NCBI GenBank assembly: GCA_905250075.1
Contig: CAJNOP010000395.1
Span: 124,001-188,000, forward strand
DNA: 64,000 nt
From: Rotaria sp. Silwood1
Taxonomy: Eukaryota > Rotifera > Eurotatoria > Philodinida > Philodinidae
Reading direction: 5' to 3'
Shown here: positions 33,790 to 45,339 of the stretch, one piece after another
Numbering within the stretch: position 1 is the stretch's first letter
Layout of the letters: the number at the start of each line of letters is the position of its first letter
The notes under the pieces: model-generated
Told to the model about the DNA's origin: nothing
Databases searched by the model: none
Seen by the model: the letters and a program-made list of their open reading frames with translations, nothing else
Made by a program: the position numbers and the translations under genes

Positions 33790-34705
33790 TAGAGTAAAAT
33801 CTATAATTGAATAACAATTATATTGTATTGCATGAATAACGCTAAGATAAATCTAAACGAGAAGTAATGTATCAGGTAAATGGTATTTGAAAAGATAATT
33901 AAATGAAATGAAGAAGATATTCTTTCAAATAATTCAGTTTTCAATATTAAAAGACAGTCTTGCTCTATGGTGACCTCTAATCCTTTATTGGGCACCGTGC
34001 TGATAAGTTTATCCAATCAATTAATTTTAAAATATTTTTGAAGAAGAGAAGGGTTAAAAAGTCGGCTTTGATATTTCTAACTTACGTTGCAAAAGCATTC
34101 CATGCAGATTTTTGCTGAGAAAAAAATTTGAAGTGTCATATAATTCGATCTTTCCAATACTGGTGGTATTTCTAGTTGCCATTAATATCATCTATTCATT
34201 TTATTCTCTACAATAATGATCAACTTCGTTATGATAGCTATCGAAAATCATAATTTAGATATTTCCAATAGATTGTATTTGATGAAAAGCTCTAAAAAGA
34301 AACTGCTTTTAACTATTACTCATCACTGCATACTACAACGAGAAATAAAAGATACAATCGATCCTTACCTTTACGGTTTGATGACTAGTATTAGTAATGT
34401 ATGGTTGATGTTACAGACCATACACTTGTTTATGTGTTTTTTTCATTCTCGAGTCACATGTCATGCTATAAATATTGATATGTCACTTTTTAATATTCTG
34501 TCTTCTGTGCATACTTACGTATGTGTTTACTTTCATTGAGTATATTGAAAAAAAAGCCTTCAACCAAATATCTAACTTTACACTAATGAAATGCAGTGTA
34601 TTACTAAATGAAATAGATTAAAGATAAAAATACAAATAATCAGTTGATTTATTTTTCTTTATCTACTTCCCAGTACTCTTTCTATTATGAGAAGAGTTAA
34701 ATCTA
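33790..34705. other. Intergenic
   Basis: An open frame from ATG 34216 (MINFVMIAIENHNLDISNRL, about 107 codons) has biased, repetitive hydrophobic composition and no recognised family. Not called as a gene. Confidence 0.3.
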
Positions 34706-34710
34706 AGTGG

Positions 34711-34763
34711 ATTTGAGTATGAATGCGGTTGTGGATCTCTCTTTCACCCAACAAGTCACATTC
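34711..34763. repeat. Degenerate telomere-like foldback
   Basis: Left arm GATTTGAGTATGAATGCGG, loop GGATCTCTCTTTC, right arm ACCCAACAAGTCACATTC. It keeps the pyrimidine loop of the family but the arms are eroded. Confidence 0.45.
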
Positions 34764-34769
34764 AATATG

Positions 34770-37700
34770 CACGAGTCTTTGCAACACGGTGAAGATATGT
34801 TTAAGATGCATCTATTGCTGATAACGACTATCGATTTCATAAGAATAAGACACATGTTATTTAAGATTATTTGATGAAAATTTTCAAACAAAACTGAAAA
34901 TTAAGAGTCAGTGTGAAAATAGACGAGTTCATATAATTTTCATCGAAAATCTCAAAATTAGTAGAGATGTCATGCTTCTGATTCCTTAGATTTCTAACTC
35001 TGGGAAAGAGAAACCCATAGGAAATCCCAACACGAAATTTCTAACCTTAACTTTTCATAGAATCATATCCTCAAATTTTAATCTGAAACTTTGATCACAT
35101 GAATGTTTCAATCAAGGTTGCATATTTACAAAATCTCAGAGTTATTTAATGTAACTTCTAGTGGTGCCGTGTTTGAATCTCCTTGGGTTTCTTTCTCTAG
35201 GAAACAGAAAACTTTTAGAAATCTGAATTAGAGCATTACTGAACGAATTTATACACATATATCCTTCCTTCTTCAGTTTGAGAGACAAAGTCAATTCGAG
35301 TTTCTCAAAACTCGGAAAGTCATGGAGTTTTGGGTTCTGAAAATAGAAGCCCAATTGCGATACTTCTAGAATTTAGTATAACAATCTATTTTTTCCATTT
35401 TACACAACATCAGCAAAGCTTTCACTAATTGCGAAGTAATGATTAAATTCTCATTCATAACATGAACTTCTCCAAACTATAAGAAAAGCATGCATGAAAA
35501 ACCTGGTTTTTTTAATCAACGATCCCAATTGAAAAGCCTGAAACTGTTCATTGAAATATTTCATTAACAATAATCTATGAAAATTTTTTGATAGTTTTCA
35601 AAACAAAACAAAACGAGTTCTTTGTGAAAACTTTTGCTTACTTTGAATCAGAATAAAGACATAGTGTCTACAGAGGTATCCCATTGTTTAGTGTACACTC
35701 GATCATGCACGAACAGAAGTAACACAAAATAAAGTTAATTTTATGAAGTTTTTTCTAGTTGATAAAAGTCAGAAAAAAAAACATTCATATTTCATTATGA
35801 ATTAGTCTTTCACTGACAAGTGATCAATTTTGAAGAGGAATCGAGATTTAATATTAACTAAAAAGTATTCATATATAGGAAAATAAAGAAATAAAAAAAA
35901 CATCAATATTCAGAAAATCAATTTAGATTTTATTCAGAAACATTTTAAATCAATTTAACAGACAAAATGTCACTCATTGTGTTACAATCAGGAGTAGAAA
36001 GATGTTGAGTAATTACTGAACATATAGAAGGAAAAATCCGTTGAACGTCAGTTAAATTAACTGGGATTGAAAAAAGACCCAGACCAAATAATGACAAACA
36101 TGAAAAGAAAGAATCGGTAAACAATGAAGTCAGTGACCTCTAAAGATTAGGCCTTATTCCCTCTACTGAAAGGAGGGTAATGCGCTGAAAAGCTTCCACA
36201 ACCAAATGTTCGTTCGTTAGTTCGTATTGTAGAACTAAAGAAAAGAATATATATACATATATGTACATAAGCATATGGTGCAGAACGCAAGAAGTGTATA
36301 CATCGATTTGATTGTCTGCAGAACAAAAGGAAAAGAAAATATTGATATAAACACATACCAAATGGTAGGGCTTTGGTACACGTTGCGGATCTACTGTTCG
36401 TACATCAGATCTACCAAAACAACTGTTCGGTGAAAATGGGGAAGGCAGAAGGTGGGAAGTACTTAATCAGACAATCGTTGTACACGATTATGTAAAGACC
36501 AGGGAAACCGCGAGATTTATATTATAGCATTTCTCTAGCACAGAGACAAAGCATACTTTTCTTCAAAATGGAAGTATTGTTTTTAATTTTCAAATGAAAT
36601 AGTTTTAAGCTTCTTCTTTTTTTCTCGAGCTATCACAAAAGCTTTAAAGTTCTATTCAATTATTCTTTAAGTCATCTATTATTTTAATAAATATTTTATA
36701 ACGTGTAGTTTGTCGAAATGATGTGACATTTCTTTATTCTATTTAATTTAGTCCTGACGAAAAAATAAAATTCAACTCCAAATAACTCCAATTATTTTTT
36801 CTTTTCAGATAAGGCTAAAGAAAATTAATATAATATTTTTATTTTATTGATTCTTAAGAACTAAAGTATGTGTCAAAGTCAGAATATGAGCGTTGTGTTA
36901 AACATGTGAATGAAATAAAGATTATATTGAAGTTTCATTTATTTCTGTTTTTTGAATGCAATAGACTTTTATCAAATTATTTTATTTCACTAAAATAAAA
37001 TAAAATATGTCAATAATATTATTTCTTGATCTTAGAATGAATTAAAATAACTAACTCTTACGTTAAATTAAAAAGGTTAATTAATTCGTTTAAAATATTC
37101 AGTTTGTTCTAAATTGAACGAAATTAATTTTCATTTGTTATATTTTATTCAAATCGAATAAAAATTTCTTTGAAAAGATTTATGTATCATTGAAATAGAA
37201 AGAAAACATGAGAGTTGTTTTATTCATGCTAAAAACAGCATAAAATCATTTTCATGAAATATCGTTATTGAACTTATTTTGCAACTTAGTTTCGACATAT
37301 TTTGTTTCATAGTTGATTTTACAATAAAATGAAATCTATTGCTTTCTATCGAAATCAATTAATTTTTTTAAATTAGTTTTAAACTTTTTTAATTTATATT
37401 CGGTTTACTGATTGAATCTATCATTTCAATCCATGTTCGGAACAAATGAAAATTGAAACTATCAGTAAAACAAACGTAATTCACTTTTTTTTTCAGTTAT
37501 TTTTGTTTTAAATAAATAGTGGCGCACATAGGAGGATAAATGAGAAGAAAAACAAAATGTTGTTTTTGTTAAAAACCTCAACGAACACTAATCAAAGCAG
37601 AACAATTTCAATAATTTGATTGGCTCGCAAAATTTCATGAACAGGCTAATCTCAAGTGAACAAAGCACATAGGTGTCAGATGCTAATATAAGTCATGATC

Positions 37701-38005
37701 TGATCTGGTCTATCAAGATCGTTATAATGTACTCAATTCAACCTATATTGTAAAGAGAAGAGTTTTATGAATTTTGATGCAGGCTATTTCGAGAAATATT
37801 TAGTCTTGAAAGTAAATGGGTATTTTACGAAAGTCCAAAGGATGAGCATTTGATTCAAGAGGAGTTATTATGAAGCAATATCTTAAGGGTGTCTCGAACA
37901 TTTAAGCTGAAATTTTTGGTGACTATAATCTCAATGAGCTTTCTTAGGAATAAAATGTTCAATTGAAGTCATTAAGTCTTAAACTTTTTATACTTCACCG
38001 AAAAT
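34770..38005. other. Long AT-rich intergenic stretch
   Basis: More than 3 kb with no supported gene. Around 36600-37560 the sequence is exceptionally A/T-rich with many TTTTATT and AAATAAA strings. No repeat unit or RNA gene was recognised. Confidence 0.45.
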
Positions 38006-38011
38006 GGAGGA

Positions 38012-38182
38012 AGGTGTGGGTGTGGATGTGGGTGGGGTGTGGGTGTGGGTGGGTGTGGGTGAGGGTGAGGGTGTGATTACAGGATTGGAGTTCAATAACA
38101 CCCACATCCACACCCACACCCACATCCACACCCACACCCACATCCACACCCACACCCACACCCTACACCCACACTCACACCA
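38012..38182. repeat. Long telomere-like G/C foldback with shared 27-nt loop (copy 2)
   Basis: Left arm GGTGTGGGTGTGGATGTGGG continuing to GGTGAGGGTGAGGGTG. The loop at 38073-38099 is the exact reverse complement of 31791-31817. The right arm is CACCCACATCCACACCC repeats to 38182. The inner arms also match copy 1 in inverted orientation (GGGTGAGGGTGAGGGT against ACCCTCACCCTCACCC). Confidence 0.9.
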
Positions 38183-38189
38183 CAAGAGA

Positions 38190-38885
38190 AAATAACCTAT
38201 CTCTGAAATGTATTCACCATATTGATATTTAGATAATTTGAATTTTAAATACTCTTTTCAGACTAATGATAGAAACTCTTTTTTTCTATTCATTTTGATA
38301 CATGTTAGACAACCAAGATTTATATTTTAAAACAGAGCAAATGTCAATCAAATATTGGCAAAATCTTCTTTCGATTTTGCAGGTTATTCAATTCACGTTC
38401 ATGTCTTGTTGTTAAATTTCATCTGATTAAAAACGTCCAAGGTTCCTATTTCAAGATATAACAATACAAAATTCAGTCTTTTTTTGGTGATCTGAGAAGG
38501 ACAAGCGTATTTTGTTAAAAAATACAATAAAAGCTCAATATCTATGCAGCACAGAACTACAGGCACGAAATTTTCTAATGACATGAATAACTCAGTAGGT
38601 TGAATATAATACATTTAGTCTCAATTTAAAAGTGATTGGGCGCCTACGTATGCACCCTTGTTAGCAAGATATTAAAATGTTGTCAAAATAGTAGAATGCA
38701 CAGACATTTTCCCAAAAGCTAACGAATTAGGAAGCTCGACAATTAAATAGCGAGCTATCGCGTGCAAGTGTGGAATAAAAGCGTAATTTATTAATATTAC
38801 TTTAACTATACATATAAAACCGATTGCCAGTTTTCAAATAAAGCAATGTAGAAGAATAGACAAAAGATATTCGAGATCATGAATA
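38190..38885. other. Intergenic
   Basis: AT-rich; no gene or repeat supported. Confidence 0.45.
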
Positions 38886-38890
38886 ACATC

Positions 38891-38965
38891 AAGGGTGTGG
38901 GTGTATGTGTTGGTATGGGTATGTCGTTGTGGATCCTCTGTTCACCCAAACCACACCCACATCCG
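38891..38965. repeat. Telomere-like G/C foldback element
   Basis: Left arm AAGGGTGTGGGTGTATGTG continuing GGTATGGGTATG, loop GGATCCTCTGTTC, right arm ACCACACCCACATCC. Confidence 0.75.
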
Positions 38966-38969
38966 TGAG

Positions 38970-40065
38970 AGAATAGAAACGAATGTAGAGTATTAAATGA
39001 AAAGACATGAATGAAGAAACAATATTCGATGATCAAGACACGAACTAAACAAACAGATACATATAACAGAAACAGAAAGAAAATGAACATGCACATATAT
39101 AGTCCATTGAAAAGAATAAATCCTTAAAACAGTCGAAAACAATTTCTATTTTTTCGATTTTTAAAGTTAGTTGATTCTTCCTAATTTGTGAAATAATATA
39201 ACTCAAGTAAAAGTCGCATGCACGCTCATAGGATTTATTTGTTTCTCTAAAAACAACAGTGTAATTTACAATAATTACTTTATAATCGGTATTAGTTGTT
39301 TCTTTTTTGCATCATAGAATATTTTAAAAGGAAAAATACAATGCAATAAACAGTTCATCAACATTAAAATGTTCTCAGTAAAAGATGTATAGATAAAAAT
39401 TAATTATGATATAAATATTCATATGACATATATTTATCTATTAAATCAAATTTTGGCAAATTTATTGAGTTAATAGACGTACTTAGTGGATTGGTTTTAT
39501 CGTTTTCATCAATACAAGACGCTTTCGCTCATAAGCAACTAGGTATTTTTCAATCATGACACAATATCCAGAGTATGAAACGATACGAATGCGTACCAAC
39601 GCGTTTCGAATGAGCGTTTAAAAGCATATATATACGCGTTTGTTTTGATTAATGCTCATGAAATATCAATAAACTTTCTGAATGTGTTTAGCAGCGTTTC
39701 CAGAATGTTTTAGCGCGAAAACGCATCAAAATGTCGCTGTTTTCAACAAAAACACATCTATCCGCGTCGAAAATACGTTTTACGATTACATGGGAACGTA
39801 AACATTTGTTCTTTTTTCTTCTTGTCGCTCTCCATGTGAGCTTTCCTTCGTTCGTGATAGGAGCACCTCTAAGATGAAGTATATGTGCTCGTGCCAGTTG
39901 AAAAAAAAGCCATCCAACGAAATAATGATTTTTGTCGTGGTAGTGCGTAAGAAAAAATTACTCAGCAATTAAGTATATTTTACGGCATTCAAATTATCGA
40001 CGAATATACAAACGATAACCATTACTAAGATATACATTTGTGAGAATCGTTGTAAAACGACCTTC
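38970..40065. other. Intergenic with a GCGTTT/AAACGC-rich patch
   Basis: Between about 39575 and 39785 GCGTTT, AAACGC and ACGCGTTT recur roughly ten times in both orientations around TATATATACGCG. It may be another eroded element with a subterminal motif. No gene supported before the membrane protein. Confidence 0.35.
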
Positions 40066-40069
40066 AATA

Positions 40070-41026
40070 ATGGCTTGTTTTGACTTACATGAACCAGAAG
40101 ATGGACGCGATCGATTTTTCCTCTACGCAATGATTATCCTTCCATTCTTTTCCACTGGTTCCTACATCTTCGATGCATGGTATAACTATGCATATCATTC
40201 TGAAGGACGTACCTACATAGGACTATTATCGACGATTCTCATCGTCTTCTCTTATTTACAATATTGTGCTCCAATTCGATCACGCCGTTTCTTGGCCGTC
40301 TATTACATTCTTTTATGGATTGCAAGCGAGACTGCTACAGTCGGTTATTTGATATTCTATATCGAGAAGAATGAAGCATTCAAAATTTGTATTTATGTTG
40401 GCTTTTTTATACTCGAGATTTATTTTACCGCTGGTCTTCTATATTGTCGAGTTTTACACCATCTAGAATCGAATATCGTCGTTGAAAATAAGCATCTCTT
40501 TCATTTCATGTCTCGCTTAGAAGTTATTCTTAGTATCTTCGTACCAGTATTCATAAATACTAAATATTCATCATTGACACGGAATACAGTTGCCTATTTT
40601 CTTCTATTCGACTTTTTCTCGGATTCGTATGCTCGATTTCAAGGTATTTGGATTAAATCGGCTTTATATTTGTTTGTGACTACAGTCACAGTGGCAGTCG
40701 CTACCGAATGGTTCTATTACAATCAACATGAGTATATTTACGAAGTGATTTCTTTCGTTGCTGAACTTAGCTCTGCCTTCCTATGTGACACCATTATTAT
40801 TTTACAATTTTTCCCATTCCATTTTAAAGCCGATCACGTAAAACATATTTTCGGCGAAGCCGTACGCTATCGCAGACAGAGAGAAACTAACAACGGAAGT
40901 AATATTGAAGTGACCACAGATACTGTAGAAATCAATGGAAAAAATCTCTTATGCATTGTCAATGATTCAATGAAGCTAGAAGACATCAAAAACAATCAGA
41001 CTGAAATCCTTTCCAACCATTTTTGA
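40070..41026 (+). CDS. Orphan multi-pass membrane protein (about 7 TM)
   Basis: A 318-residue single-exon protein from ATG 40070 (MACFDLHEPEDGRDRF). An open frame extends 10 codons upstream only from a GTG, so the ATG is preferred. Hydrophobic segments suggest about seven helices: FFLYAMIILPFFSTGSYIF, IGLLSTILIVFSYLQYC, AVYYILLWIASETATVGYLI, ICIYVGFFILEIYFTAGLLY, LEVILSIFVPVFI, LYLFVTTVTVAVATEWFYY and ISFVAELSSAFLCDTIIIL. The roughly 65-residue C-terminus is hydrophilic, probably cytosolic, and has an acidic DTVEINGKN region. GPCR hallmarks (DRY, NPxxY) are not evident, and I do not recognise the family. Codon use and uninterrupted length support a real gene. Confidence 0.8.
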   Translation: MACFDLHEPEDGRDRFFLYAMIILPFFSTGSYIFDAWYNYAYHSEGRTYIGLLSTILIVFSYLQYCAPIRSRRFLAVYYILLWIASETATVGYLIFYIEKNEAFKICIYVGFFILEIYFTAGLLYCRVLHHLESNIVVENKHLFHFMSRLEVILSIFVPVFINTKYSSLTRNTVAYFLLFDFFSDSYARFQGIWIKSALYLFVTTVTVAVATEWFYYNQHEYIYEVISFVAELSSAFLCDTIIILQFFPFHFKADHVKHIFGEAVRYRRQRETNNGSNIEVTTDTVEINGKNLLCIVNDSMKLEDIKNNQTEILSNHF

Positions 41027-41161
41027 GGTTTTTTGTAACTTTGAACGTATTTTCTTTAGATATATTTCCACATCATCACCAACAATGACAACCTTACACA
41101 ATTTGGATTAACACAGAATAGAACCAACATGTCGCGTGATCGATTGTTGGTACCTTTTCAC

Positions 41162-41208
41162 AGGTGGGTGTGTGGTAGTGAGCGTTGCTCTTCTTAGAAC
41201 CCACATCC
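41162..41208. repeat. Telomere-like G/C foldback downstream of the membrane protein
   Basis: Left arm AGGTGGGTGTGTGGTAGTG, loop GCTCTTCTTAGA, right arm ACCCACATCCG. It lies about 135 bp beyond the upstream gene's stop. Confidence 0.72.
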
Positions 41209-41792
41209 GTCCAAAACGAATGCTCGAAATTGACAACTGTAAAGAGTTCGAAATTTCCAGCAGAACGAAAATAAATACATAACTGGAATTAGCTTGCAGT
41301 AAGAATATCGTTGAATAACTATAATAATAGAGAACAATCTATTCTCATGGACCATGGCAACATTTGAATTGGTTATAGAATTTCGAAAAACCGATTGTTT
41401 GATCGGTAAAATAATCTTTTTACCTGTCTGAATTTCGGCATCTCGAGCTTTCATCATATCTTAAATTGTTAGCTTATCAATAAATCTTATATATTTAGTT
41501 TTATTCAATATAAGTGACGAAAAATGAGTCAGCTTCGATTCATTTTCAAACTCTCGAATGAATTTAGTTAATCAGCTGATCATAATAACGAATATGAACA
41601 AAATCAAAATTAGTTAAGATTTTAAGAACTATTTCTTAGATTGTACAATCCTAAATCTTAGGGTGTGATAATCACAGTCTGATATTCACATGTTATAATC
41701 AGTTGTTTTGTTCTACGCATAATATTACTTATTATAAACATCAATTGACTAAAGTTGTCTTCTTCATCTATATGTAGAATATGTGAATTAAA

Positions 41793-41948
41793 ATGTTCAA
41801 AACTTTTTTAAACAAAAATTCTCCAGTCCATAGAAAATACCATCATGGTCGTATGAAACAAATGATTTCAAAAGAATTTGTTTTTATGATTGCTCATTCA
41901 TCTGAATGTTTATTACAAAAAATTCGTGATGATCGAATCCTTCAATAG
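41793..41948 (+). CDS. Small hypothetical ORF, 51 aa
   Basis: ATG 41793 opens MFKTFLNKNSPVHRKYHHGR and runs to TAG at 41946 through MKQMISKEFVFMIAHSSECL. Composition looks protein-like and the codons resemble neighbouring genes, but no family is recognised. It could be the last exon of an unseen gene or chance. Confidence 0.25.
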   Translation: MFKTFLNKNSPVHRKYHHGRMKQMISKEFVFMIAHSSECLLQKIRDDRILQ

Positions 41949-41949
41949 A

Positions 41950-42595
41950 AATTTTTAAGTAAAATAAAATAAAATTGATTAACTATTTGTAAATTGTTTC
42001 TATTCATTTAAACAGAAATATTATAGATAATAGATAAGAAAAACATGAAAAAAAGTAAGGAGCATGAATATACATGAAAATAATGCTTATACGCACTTTT
42101 TTATTAAAGGAGAATTACTGCAATGATAAATATTTTGATTTTGATTTGTAGATCGATCGTTCAATGAGTTCATCAGTATGCCAATGCATATTTGAGATCA
42201 TGCCTGTCTAAACAAATAAAGTCAAGAAACCATAATTAGTGATAGTAATGAGTTCGCTTGACACATTTGTAACTAACAAATACGTTCGATTACTTATTCA
42301 TGCTCTTACCAAGCCACAAGTGTACTGCACTGACTATTGTACCACATCCAGACGCGTATAATGAATCCCACTCTAGCTCATATAAAAAATCCCTTTTCAT
42401 GCGTGTAAGTCATTGAATGATCTTATTCGCGAAATTCTCTCCATCATATGTGGGGTCGAAATGTGACATTTCATCGATTTTCTCCTTATTGACAATAGAG
42501 GAAATCTTTAAAAATACATCATTTGATGCAGATTTAAACGGGCTACATTTTACTATAAAAAAATTTTTCCTTAATCATTACTTATAATAATTTAA
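41950..42595. other. Intergenic
   Basis: No gene or repeat supported. Confidence 0.4.
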
Positions 42596-42599
42596 GAGC

Positions 42600-42643
42600 A
42601 TGGGTGTGGAACTGTTCTTCAATAAGACCAACACTCACACCCA
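42600..42643. repeat. Telomere-like G/C foldback element
   Basis: Left arm ATGGGTGTGG, loop AACTGTTCTTCAATAAG, right arm ACCAACACTCACACCC. Confidence 0.7.
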
Positions 42644-42649
42644 AGGTGA

Positions 42650-43250
42650 AAATAAATCTATTTGATTATGAAATGTTAGGGAAAAAAAAAATATTTAAAA
42701 AGAACAGAATATGGTAAAATAATGATATTTGTTTCGAATGTATCTTTATCTAGATATTCTTTTAGTTATTTTACGAAAACATGAAAGGACTTTTGTGCAC
42801 CAGTTGTTTCAAAGTCATTAACGAAATTTTGATTATTAAAGAATAGTTCTGTAGTTGATAAACAAACATTTGAAATGATAATCGAATTTAAATTGAGTAT
42901 TTATTCCAAAATCTATTGTCTAGATTGATCCAAAGATATTTTTTATATAAGAAATGAAAATTTTTCAAATAACATCAAATCTTAATATTCATTGAAAATT
43001 AGAAGTTAAAAAAAAGATCTAGACACATAAGCTCAAAAATCGAAGTTCACTCTATGCATGCATGTTTTATAAATATAATTTCAGTTCACCTCTTACCAAA
43101 AGAATTAATCATTACTATTTGAGCTTCTCCATATCTTACTACCAGCAGTTCTTTAATTAGTATCAAGACGACTAAATTAAGTAAGCTAGACATATAAATT
43201 TGAAATTTGTCTCTTTTTCTCATTTTATGTCTTCATCAGGTAACATTATC
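42650..43250. other. AT-rich intergenic DNA
   Basis: No gene or repeat supported. Confidence 0.4.
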
Positions 43251-43253
43251 ATA

Positions 43254-43491
43254 ACAGAGGTGTCTCAAACGTCACTTTACACTTGGCATTGCACACATCT
43301 GATGTCGTTTAAAACTATCTTTCACTGTTCATTATTTATAAATTATTCGTCGCTATCAAAAGGGACATGCAACACATCGTAAAGATAGTACACAAGGATT
43401 TATGAATTATAAATTACTTATAAGATACATGATGTTCAAACATATGTAATGTCTACAAACGAAAGTGTAAAGTGACTTTTGAGACACCCTG
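43254..43491. mobile_element. Small TA-flanked MITE, about 238 bp
   Basis: The left end (A)CAGAGGTGTCTCAAACG and right end GAGACACCCTG are inverted copies. Homology runs about 30 bp inward, with GTCACTTTACACTT mirrored by AAGTGTAAAGTGAC. TA borders both ends (43252-43253 and 43492-43493). GGTGTCTCAAAAGTC-type ends and TA duplication suggest a Tc1/mariner-type relative. No protein. Confidence 0.72.
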
Positions 43492-43494
43492 TAG

Positions 43495-44185
43495 ACATTT
43501 TCTATGAAACGAACTTTTGATCGTTAGATATATGATCAACAATGTTAACTATTTTCTTCCTCTGTGCTTTTTCTCTAATGTTTTACTGTTACTTATTTTC
43601 TTCTATTTTTACCTAACCAATTTTTTTTCGCTTCGTTCATGAAAGATTGCAATATTAATTACATGACAGTTTCTCTAGAAAATATACTTTTACTTATTTT
43701 TTATAATGATATCAGACTGAAAATATTCTCTTTTCAAATAGACCACGGCAATCAAACTATGCTGAAATTTAGTCAAAAAATGAACGTTTTATCAAAACAT
43801 ACTTCCGCTAGAGACAATAGTAAAGCATCGACACATCATATATAATCTTAATTTGTTTTTGTCAACAGGCTCGATACTTTCAAATTCCTTAATGTGTTTT
43901 ACATCTTATTAGTTTGCGTACTAGCATATTTGATTAACGATTTTAATGTTTTCATGAAAAAAAAAATGGTATGTTTTCCATTCTTGAAAATGATATGCAT
44001 GTTTTATCACTCAAGAATTGTATGTTTCCAATCCCATACGATTTACTTCTTAGAATGCTATATTTTTCTAAATGCAACGACGACTGATTAATCGATTTTT
44101 ATGCCTAAACTAAATTATTCATTCTTCTTTATTTCAAAAAACAAGAAAAGTGACAAATAAAACAAAACAAGATTTCCATCTTCAT
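43495..44185. other. Intergenic
   Basis: Open frames at 43639-43845 and 43894-44091 are AT-driven and lack family resemblance, so they are not called. Confidence 0.4.
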
Positions 44186-44190
44186 AATTA

Positions 44191-44478
44191 TCAAACATAA
44201 TTATTCGTTTTTTCTTCAAGTTGTTGTTGATTATACATGATTGATTTTGCACGATTTGATTGACGACGTCGACAGTAACAACAGCATCCAAAAATGATAA
44301 TGATGATGCCAAATAAGAAAATAAGAGACAAGATGACCATAAAAGGAGAATCATTTGTACAATTGCCATACGAACCTGGTGGTACAATTGATCCATTAAT
44401 AATGATCAAGTTGTTATTTCCTTCATTGACTGTATGTGAATATCTTATACATTTCCCACCGATCTGAATTCTCCACAT
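44191..44478 (-). CDS. Single-pass membrane protein or terminal exon, 95 aa
   Basis: ATG 44478 gives MWRIQIGGKCIRYSHTVNEG, a short Asn-rich ectodomain with NGS and NCT glycosylation sites. One strong membrane helix follows (FMVILSLIFLFGIIIIIFG), then a Cys cluster (CCCYC), a basic stop-transfer RRR and a hydrophilic tail. This type I layout is coherent. The first ATG may instead lie inside a terminal exon of a larger receptor-like gene, because the ectodomain is very short. Family not recognised. Confidence 0.5.
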   Translation of the reverse strand: MWRIQIGGKCIRYSHTVNEGNNNLIIINGSIVPPGSYGNCTNDSPFMVILSLIFLFGIIIIIFGCCCYCRRRQSNRAKSIMYNQQQLEEKTNNYV

Positions 44479-44479
44479 G

Positions 44480-44920
44480 GTTAAATTTGTTAATGTGAAA
44501 TAACAATAAATCGATGTTCTATCTACTTTATAATCAGACTATTATTTTTCTCCTACTTATGAACAATTCTTCTTTAGAAGAAAAGAAAAAAATAGAACGG
44601 ACGACGTGCTCTTTCATTCATTAGGCGAGTGATATTACTTATTCGACGTGTTTAATGACACATGTAAAATGTATCAATGTAACTGATTCGATTATTCATT
44701 ATATTTTTATTCTCATTGGCTTTATCTTAAACATTGTTGGATAGATTTTATATTATTCCTCACATCAGACAAGATAAATGCTATTTTATGCATTGAATAA
44801 AAAAATCAGATATCCTATGAAACGAATTGGTGGAAAACGTAGAAAGAGGAAAAAGTGGAAGGAGAAAACGTCGAAATAGTTAGTATATTCTTTGAGTAAT
44901 GTCAAATAACCTCAAGAAAA
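44480..44920. other. Intergenic
   Basis: No supported upstream exon for the membrane protein was found, and no repeat. Confidence 0.35.
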
Positions 44921-44923
44921 CTT

Positions 44924-45004
44924 GAGGTGTGAGGGCGTTTGTCTGAGTCTAGCTGTGCTGTGAATGGGCGTAGAATAAAAGAAAATCAACATTCACACCA
45001 ACAC
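44924..45004. repeat. Telomere-like foldback element (degenerate)
   Basis: Left arm GAGGTGTGAGGGCGTTTG, a spacer with a second G-rich bit (GAATGGGCG), right arm CAACATTCACACCAACAC. Confidence 0.6.
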
Positions 45005-45087
45005 TATATGAGAAACTTGTTCTGATTTCTCATTAGAACTTCATTGTAAGTTGATGAAAAAAAATTAATAATTTCGAATATCATTAA

Positions 45088-45335
45088 CTCCTTTGGGATG
45101 GATCATGTATATATACGCGATAGCTCTGTATGAGCTCATAATTCACTTATGGGTGTCTCTTATGATATTCTTCTGACCAATTAAAGAGAAGATATACTAG
45201 GGAGCTAGGAGCAATGTCGGCCCATGATCGCCGTTTTAAAAAAAGACCAGAAAAATATTATAAAAGACAGTCATAAATGACTTACAAGTTCATGCAGAGC
45301 CATCACGTATATATACGTGAGCCGTTCCGAAGGGG
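45088..45335. mobile_element. piggyBac-like MITE, 248 bp
   Basis: Both ends abut TTAA (45084-45087 and 45336-45339), the piggyBac target site. The left end CTCCTTTGGGATGG and right end (complement CCCCTTCGGAACGG) belong to inverted repeats of about 55 bp that also share GTATATATACG and GATGGCTCTGCATGA-like segments. No transposase inside. Confidence 0.85.
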
Positions 45336-45339
45336 TTAA

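Noticed and set aside
34216..34539. 107-codon plus-strand frame
   Set aside because: Real ATG, but composition is erratic, there is no domain or coherent topology, and the region is AT-rich enough for such frames by chance.
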